Source of the DNA: Phytohabitans maris
GTDB taxonomy: Bacteria > Actinomycetota > Actinomycetes > Mycobacteriales > Micromonosporaceae
Direction of reading: 5' to 3'
Assembly (NCBI RefSeq): GCF_031085175.1
Contig: NZ_JAVHUY010000042.1
Span: forward strand, 1-64,000
DNA: 64,000 nt
Shown here one piece after another: positions 59,476-64,000 of this stretch. Below the pieces are notes generated by a model, which saw only the letters and a program-made list of their open reading frames with translations, did no database searches and was not told the origin of the DNA. The translations under genes and the position numbers were made by a program. Every line of letters begins with the position of its first letter. The first letter of the stretch is position 1.

Positions 59476-60360
59476 TCAGTGAGGTCGGCGGCTGAGCAGG
59501 GCGCGCAGGTGGCGCAGGGTCTCCTCGGGTGCCTCCTCGGGCAGGAAGTGTCCGGCGTCGACCGGGGCGCCGTCCAGGTCCGGGGCCCAGGCCGACCAGA
59601 TGGCGAGCGGGTCGTACAGGCGGGCCACCATGCCCTCGGCACCCCAGAGCACGAGGGTCGGGCACTCGACGCGGCGCTTGCCCCGGTCGGCCTCGTCGTC
59701 GGCGACGCCGAGGGTGGAGGCGGCGCGGTACTCCTCGCAGATCGCGTGGACGGTCCCCGGGTCCGTGAACGGCTCGACGTACGCCGCCCGCACCTCGTCG
59801 GAGAACACCCCCGGCCGGGCCGTCCAGGTGTCGAGCATGTAGTCGACCAGCACGTGCGGCGCGGCGCCGATCAGCCGTTCCGGCACCGGCTCCGGCGCGG
59901 ACAGGAACGACCAGACCCAGTAGGCGTGGCTGAACTCGCCGTCCGCGCGGGCGAACGCGTCGCCGGTCGGCACGATGTCGAGCACCGCGAGGTGGCTGGC
60001 GACGCCGGGGTTGTCCAGCGCCAGCCGGTACGCGCACCGGGCGCCCCGGTCGTGCCCGACGACCGCGAACCGTTCGAAGCCCAGCGCGCCCATCGCCTCC
60101 ACCTGGTCGGCGGCGATCGCCCGCATCGCGTACGGCCCGTGGCCGGCGGCGCTGGGCGGCTTCCCGCTCGCGCCGTACCCGCGCAGGTCCGTCGCGACGA
60201 CGGTGTGGTCCTCGGCGAGCGCCGGCGCCACCGCGTGCCACATCAGGTGCGTCTCCGGTATGCCGTGCAGGAGCAGGACCGGCGGCCCGGACCCACCCTT
60301 CACCCCGTGGATCGACGTCCCCGACACCGGGACCGTGAACTCCTCGAAACCCTCGAACAC
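59476..60360 (-). CDS. Alpha/beta hydrolase, fluoroacetate-dehalogenase-like
   Basis: 294 residues, GTG start. LLLHGIPETHLMWH oxyanion loop, ATDLRGYGASGKP, nucleophile Asp in VVGHDRGARCAYRLALD, WSFLSAPEPVPERLI, acid Asp region and general-base His in DAGHFLPEEAPEETL. An Asp nucleophile with the following Arg pair is the haloalkane/fluoroacetate dehalogenase and epoxide-hydrolase type. The cap sequence resembles fluoroacetate dehalogenases closely, but many such proteins have other substrates. Cytoplasmic, single gene. Confidence 0.87.
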   Translation of the reverse strand: MFEGFEEFTVPVSGTSIHGVKGGSGPPVLLLHGIPETHLMWHAVAPALAEDHTVVATDLRGYGASGKPPSAAGHGPYAMRAIAADQVEAMGALGFERFAVVGHDRGARCAYRLALDNPGVASHLAVLDIVPTGDAFARADGEFSHAYWVWSFLSAPEPVPERLIGAAPHVLVDYMLDTWTARPGVFSDEVRAAYVEPFTDPGTVHAICEEYRAASTLGVADDEADRGKRRVECPTLVLWGAEGMVARLYDPLAIWSAWAPDLDGAPVDAGHFLPEEAPEETLRHLRALLSRRPH

Positions 60361-60423
60361 CCGATCTGAGTACCCGGCGCCGCGGCGATGACACGTGCGG
60401 GGCGCCGCGCTAGCGTTCCCCGG

Positions 60424-60945
60424 ATGGAGGGTGTGCCGGACGGCGAGCGGGTGGCCGCGTCGCTGGCGGAGTGGGTGGCCGGGCTGACCTTCGCCGACCT
60501 GGACGCGGACGAGGTCACCGCCCTGCTGGTCGACGCCGTGGTGGCGTGGGCCGAGGGGCAGGGCTGGCGCGCGTACCGGCGGGCGCCGAGCGTCATGCCG
60601 CTGCCGCCGCCCTACGCGCACCGGCACTCCTGGATCGACGTCGGGTGCGCCCGGCCCGAGGGGCCGCCGATCGCCGTCGAGCTGGACCGCACCGACCGGC
60701 AGCGGACCGTCGACAAGCTCCGCGCCGAGGCGGAGGCCGGCCGGGTGGCGATCTGGCTGCGCTGGGGCGCCGGGCCGTTCGCGGCGCCGCCGGCCCCGGT
60801 CCACCTGGTGACCTGCCCGGTGACGGTCCGCCGCGGTGCGGCGCACCGGTACACCCGGCAGCCCCCGCGCCAACTGCCTCCGCCCGCCCACACAACCCCG
60901 GTGACGACCGCCGAACAGCCCACCCTCTTCACCGGCCGCTCATGA
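60424..60945 (+). CDS. Hypothetical protein, possible PD-(D/E)XK-like fold
   Basis: 173 residues from ATG 60424. Helical N-terminus (ASLAEWVAGLTFADLDADEVTALLVDAVVAWAEGQG split), then SWIDVGCARPEGPPIAVELDRTDRQRTVDKL, with Asp, Glu-x-Asp and Lys spaced as in restriction-endonuclease-like folds; C-terminal tail is Pro/Thr-rich. No neighbour supports a function. I do not recognise the family. The TGA stop is the first three bases of a long hairpin arm. Confidence 0.6.
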   Translation: MEGVPDGERVAASLAEWVAGLTFADLDADEVTALLVDAVVAWAEGQGWRAYRRAPSVMPLPPPYAHRHSWIDVGCARPEGPPIAVELDRTDRQRTVDKLRAEAEAGRVAIWLRWGAGPFAAPPAPVHLVTCPVTVRRGAAHRYTRQPPRQLPPPAHTTPVTTAEQPTLFTGRS

Positions 60946-60994
60946 TCGAAGCTCCCCTCACGTCGCTAGAACGACATGAAGGGAGCTTCGATCA
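60943..60994. terminator. 14-bp stem hairpin between convergent genes, containing a stop codon
   Basis: TGATCGAAGCTCCC (60943-60956) pairs perfectly with GGGAGCTTCGATCA (60981-60994); the 24-nt loop itself nearly pairs (CACGTCG/CGACATG). The hypothetical gene's TGA is at the base of the left arm and the allophanate hydrolase stop is 22 bp beyond the right arm. Confidence 0.8.
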
Positions 60995-61015
60995 CGCTGG
61001 CCCGGCAACGCGGGC

Positions 61016-62653
61016 TCAGCGCCGGGCGGCGAGGGCGGCGCGCCAGCCGCCGGCGGCGGTCACGTCCGTGGCGTCGCGGACGCCGTGCTCCGCGGCCAGG
61101 AAGCCGGCCACCGACGTGCCGTCGTCCAGCCCGAGCTGCCCCAGCCCCAGCGGCGCCGGCACCGTGTCCAGCAGGGCGCCCACCGCCTGGTGCGGCACCC
61201 GCCACACCTCGACCGCGATCCCCTCGGCCGGCCCGTCGCCGGTGCGCACCAGGGCCGGCCGGGGCACGCCGGGCAGGTTCAGCCGAAAGAGCCGGTAGCC
61301 GGGCGCGGTCCGGGCCCGGAACGCCAGCCGGCCGCCGGCGGAGACCAGCTCGCGGTTCAGCGGCAGGCCGGACAGGTGGGCGCCGGCCACCGCGAGCAGC
61401 GTCGTGCCGGGCGCGGCCGGCGGTGCCGGGACGGGCTCGCCGCACCAGGCCGCGGCGAGATCCAGCAGCGGCGCGTCGGCGAAGGCCGGGGCGACGAACT
61501 GCACGCCGAACGGCAGCCCGTCCGCCCGCTCGCCGGCCGGCACCGCGACCGCGCAGAGGTCCAGCGGGTTCGCGAACGTCGTGAACGTCCCCACCCGCGC
61601 GTTCACCCCGACCGGGTCGGCCGCCACGTCGGCGAGGCGGGGGTGGCCGGGCGTGGTAGGGAGCATCAGCGCGTCGACGTCCGCCCACACCGCCTCGGTC
61701 TGCCGGCGCAGCGCCGCCAGGCGCTCGAACCCGGCGAAGACCGCCGGCCCGGCGATGTCCCGGCCGCGCAGCACGATGCCGCGCACGGTGGGGTCGAGGT
61801 GCGGGCCGTCCGGCTCCAGGTAGCGGCCGACCGCCGCGTACCGCGCGGCCAGCCACGGACCTTCGTACAACAGCCGGCCCGCGTCCAGGAACGGTCCGAC
61901 GTCCACCGGCACCACATGCGCGGCGACGCCGCGGAGCCGGTCCAGCGCCGCCCGCCAGGCCTCCTGGTGCGGTGGGTCCAGCTCCGGTCCGGCATCTGGT
62001 ACGGCGATCACGCGCATCCGGGCGGCCACCGCGGCCGGCGGCCGGGGCGGTGTCGGGCGGGACCGGGGGTCGTCCGGATCCGCCCAGGTCAGGGCGGCGA
62101 TCGCGGGGCGGGCCGCGGCGACCGTGCGGGTGAGCGTGGTGACGCAGTCGAGGTCGGCGACCGCGGGCATCACGCCGGCGTTCGAGACGAGCCCGCGGGT
62201 GGGCTTGACCCCCACGAGCCCGTTGAACGCGGCCGGTACCCGCCCGGAGCCGGCCGTGTCCGTGGCGAGCGCGAGCGGTACCGCCCCGCTGGCCACCGCG
62301 ACCGCGCTCCCCGAACTGCTGCCGCCGCAGACGTGCGCGGGGCTGGCGACGCTGTGGCACGCGCCGTACGGGCTGCGCGTGCCCACCAGCCCGGTCGCGA
62401 ACTGGTCCAGGTTGGTCTTCCCCACCGGCACCGCCCCGGCTTCCAGGAGCAGCCGCACCGCCGTCGCCGAGGACCCGGCCGGCTTGCCGGCGAGCGCGGG
62501 GCAGGCGGCCGTGGTGGGGTGGCCGGCCAGGTCGATGTTGTCCTTGATCGCGAAGCGGACCCCGGCCAGCGGCCCCTCCGGGTCGGCCCGGGCGGCCAGC
62601 TCCTCCACTTCGGACGGATCGAGCCGGAGTGTCCACAGTGGCTGCTCGCTCAT
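61016..62653 (-). CDS. atzF: Allophanate hydrolase
   Basis: 545 residues. Amidase-signature domain (about 1-420): Lys in FAIKDNIDLAGHPTT, cis-Ser in CGGSSSGSAVAVASG and nucleophile Ser in TDTAGSGRVPAAFN, the allophanate-type variant of the usual GSIR motif. C-terminal allophanate_hydrolase_C domain (about 430-545; LLAVAGAHLSGLPLN, YRLFRLNLPGVPRPALVR). It splits allophanate to ammonia and CO2 in urea or s-triazine breakdown. The start overlaps the BMP lipoprotein stop (ATGA). No urea carboxylase is in the window, so the allophanate source is unknown. Confidence 0.9.
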   Translation of the reverse strand: MSEQPLWTLRLDPSEVEELAARADPEGPLAGVRFAIKDNIDLAGHPTTAACPALAGKPAGSSATAVRLLLEAGAVPVGKTNLDQFATGLVGTRSPYGACHSVASPAHVCGGSSSGSAVAVASGAVPLALATDTAGSGRVPAAFNGLVGVKPTRGLVSNAGVMPAVADLDCVTTLTRTVAAARPAIAALTWADPDDPRSRPTPPRPPAAVAARMRVIAVPDAGPELDPPHQEAWRAALDRLRGVAAHVVPVDVGPFLDAGRLLYEGPWLAARYAAVGRYLEPDGPHLDPTVRGIVLRGRDIAGPAVFAGFERLAALRRQTEAVWADVDALMLPTTPGHPRLADVAADPVGVNARVGTFTTFANPLDLCAVAVPAGERADGLPFGVQFVAPAFADAPLLDLAAAWCGEPVPAPPAAPGTTLLAVAGAHLSGLPLNRELVSAGGRLAFRARTAPGYRLFRLNLPGVPRPALVRTGDGPAEGIAVEVWRVPHQAVGALLDTVPAPLGLGQLGLDDGTSVAGFLAAEHGVRDATDVTAAGGWRAALAARR

Positions 62654-63780
62654 GACGCCGGGATCTTGCCGACGACGCCGCCGACGAAGTAGTCGATCGA
62701 CTCGATGGTCTTGTAGTCGGGCACCGTGCCGGCCGGCACCCGCACCGTGCCGGCCTGGTCGACGACCGGCCCGAGGAACGGCGACCCGTCCTTGCTGATC
62801 CTCGCCTTCGCGTCGTCGACGAGCTTCTTCGTCGCGCCGTCCACAGTGGGACCGTACGGCGACTGGACGAACGGGTTGTCGCCGGTCTTGAGGCCGACCC
62901 GGAAGTTCGCGTTGTACGGCGAGCCGGTGAACTGCCCGGCCACGACCGTCTGGATCATCTTGGTGTAGAGCGGGCCCCAGTCCCACTCGGAGCCGGTCAG
63001 CCACCCCTTCGGGGCGAGCGGGCTCGCGTCGGCGTGGTACCCGACGGTGTACGCGCCGGCCGCCTCGGTGGCCCGGATGACGGTGGCCGTGCAGTCCTGG
63101 TGCTGGCTGATCACGTCGACGCCCTGGGAGAGCAGGCTCTTGGCCGCCTCGGCCTGCTTGGCGGGGTCGCACCAGTTGGAGGTGTTCACCACGTACGTCT
63201 TCGCGGCCGGGTTGACCGACGCCGCCCCGAGCTGGAACGCGTTGATGTTGTCCAGCGTCTGCGAGATCGGGAACGCGTACACGTACCCGAGCTTATTGCT
63301 CCTGGTGGCCTTGCCCGCGACGATGCCGGCGAGGTAGACCGGCTCGTAGACCGTGCCGAAGTACGTGCCGAAGTTTGGTGGCATGGGCCCGTCGACGATG
63401 TTGCCCTGCTGCAGGACGACCACGTCGGGGTTGGCCGCGGCGACCTTGAGCGCCGGGTCGCGGTGGCCGTACGAGGTGGCGAATATGATCTTCGCGCCCT
63501 TGCGGACCATGCCCTCCATCACGCGCGCGGCGTTGTCGTCCTCGGGCACGTTCTCGGCGGTCAGCACCTCCAGGTCTGGGTACGCCTTGGCCACCGCCTG
63601 GCTCCCCTCGTACGCGGCCTGGTTGTACCCGTAGTCGTCCTTGGGCCCGACGAAGATGAAGCCGATCTTCGTGCCGCCGGTGCCGGGCGCGCTTTCGGAG
63701 GTCTTGCTCGACGAGGTGGTGTTGGTGGCGCAGGCGGTCAGGAGCACGGCGCACGCCGTGACCGCGACGAGTCTTTTCAC
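62650..63780 (-). CDS. BMP-family ABC transporter substrate-binding lipoprotein
   Basis: 376 residues from GTG 63780 (GAGG 9 nt upstream; a GTG at 63789 touches the Shine-Dalgarno and is rejected). Lipobox VLLTACAT. Bmp/Med pattern: IGFIFVGPKDDYGYNQAAYEG, KIIFATSYGHRDPALKVAA, NFGTYFGTVYEPVYLAGIVAG, NTSNWCDPAKQAEAA and SQHQDCTA. Bmp proteins bind purine nucleosides or related N-rich solutes; the allophanate hydrolase downstream suggests a nitrogen source such as a purine, ureide or urea derivative. Follows the permease gene at 12 bp. Confidence 0.92.
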   Translation of the reverse strand: MKRLVAVTACAVLLTACATNTTSSSKTSESAPGTGGTKIGFIFVGPKDDYGYNQAAYEGSQAVAKAYPDLEVLTAENVPEDDNAARVMEGMVRKGAKIIFATSYGHRDPALKVAAANPDVVVLQQGNIVDGPMPPNFGTYFGTVYEPVYLAGIVAGKATRSNKLGYVYAFPISQTLDNINAFQLGAASVNPAAKTYVVNTSNWCDPAKQAEAAKSLLSQGVDVISQHQDCTATVIRATEAAGAYTVGYHADASPLAPKGWLTGSEWDWGPLYTKMIQTVVAGQFTGSPYNANFRVGLKTGDNPFVQSPYGPTVDGATKKLVDDAKARISKDGSPFLGPVVDQAGTVRVPAGTVPDYKTIESIDYFVGGVVGKIPAS

Positions 63781-63792
63781 GATCGGCACCTC

Positions 63793-63999
63793 TTATCGGG
63801 TCGGGGTCAGCTGGAACACTCGCGATAGGTCTTCTGGGGCCGCTCCGGTCTGGCGGCGGCCCAGCACGATCAGCGCGGCGATCGTGACCAGGTACGGCAG
63901 GGCGTCGAGGGCGAACTGGTTGAAGCCGTAGCCGCGGGCCTGCAGTGCGGGGGAGAGGGCGAGCGCCGCGCCGAAGAGGTACGCGCCGCCGACCGCGCG
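63793..63999 (-). CDS. ABC transporter permease, C-terminal part (window edge)
   Basis: Last 68 residues only: GAYLFGAALALSPALQARG, FNQFALDALPYLVTIAALIVLGRR, tail RVFQLTPTR. This is the BPD_transp_2 type (NupQ/YufQ-like) that partners Bmp proteins. The TAA stop lies 12 bp before the BMP lipoprotein GTG. The rest of the gene, and probably an ATPase, lie beyond the window. Confidence 0.82.
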   Translation of the reverse strand, partial: RAVGGAYLFGAALALSPALQARGYGFNQFALDALPYLVTIAALIVLGRRQTGAAPEDLSRVFQLTPTR

Positions 64000-64000
64000 C

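Noticed and set aside
60424-60945. Uma2-type nuclease
   Set aside because: The Uma2 catalytic spacing is not evident; only a loose D...ExD...K pattern is seen, so it is left as hypothetical.

Overview
The window is very GC-rich, with GTG starts, actinobacterial ribosome-binding sites and third-position G/C bias throughout. Gene content (F420-type luciferase-like oxidoreductase, DivIVA/Wag31, secreted CBM-bearing carbohydrate enzymes, LacI regulators, DUF222/HNH repeats, long stop-proximal hairpins with GTTGATCAGGGAGT arms) suggests a soil or plant-associated actinomycete. Micromonosporaceae is my best guess, by inference only. There are about 50 protein genes, no rRNA or tRNA that I can see, no CRISPR array, and one small mobile scar.

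Layout. 0-3.9 kb: 3' part of a UDP-glucose dehydrogenase, then a coupled FAD-oxidoreductase/F420-oxidoreductase pair divergent from an HxlR regulator. 4-9.2 kb: a secreted V8-like protease, a small membrane-anchored protein and a large membrane-anchored NB-ARC/14-WD40 protein. 9.2-13.7 kb: an LPMO (AA10-CBM2) with an apparently deleted catalytic core, beside a secreted ThuA/PQQ-type sugar dehydrogenase protein. 13.8-16.6 kb: ArsR, Roadblock and YceI genes plus a composite repeat. 16.6-31.8 kb: an arabinan/arabinoside utilisation island. It holds LacI-SDR; a sugar-binding lipoprotein with two permeases (no ATPase gene, as expected where a shared MsiK-type ATPase serves several importers); GH51 and GH43 enzymes; two large GH39-like enzymes; a second LacI; and good LacI-type operators at the three relevant promoters.

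32-38.5 kb: a MerR-PP2C fusion regulator, a class-I-like PPK2, AraC-SDR, DedA and an APH-like kinase. 39-47.2 kb: three large secreted proteins in one operon (cupredoxin/Ig/DUF1080, two-domain multicopper oxidase, ThuA/PQQ-dehydrogenase/PKD/DUF1080). I propose this is an extracellular copper-linked sugar-oxidation system, probably making and cleaving 3-keto-glycosides. 47.3-54.4 kb: metallophosphoesterase, VOC protein, an accessory scar (ankyrin gene truncated at a DUF222/HNH element, broken transposase), SDR and DivIVA. 54.4-58.7 kb: a minus-strand run of response regulator, histidine kinase, chitin-type LPMO, DUF305 lipoprotein, a 24-codon mini-cistron and an SDR. Three contiguous 11-bp direct repeats, the classic OmpR-family geometry, lie just before the LPMO. 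58.9-64 kb: a secreted Pro/Ser-rich protein, a fluoroacetate-dehalogenase-like hydrolase, an unknown protein, and an operon of ABC permease, BMP-family lipoprotein and allophanate hydrolase.

Themes. Copper and carbohydrate oxidation recur: two LPMOs, a DUF305 protein, a cupredoxin, a multicopper oxidase and two PQQ-type dehydrogenases. Three kinds of dispersed non-coding structure are also visible: a roughly 40-70 bp element (core CTACCGCGACGTCCGCGG followed by GGTCCGGACC) seen at five loci, four of them just after stop codons; mini-cistrons of 24-27 codons bridging adjacent operon genes; and long hairpins at gene ends. Motif positions were read by eye. Family assignments rest on motif recognition, not on database searches.
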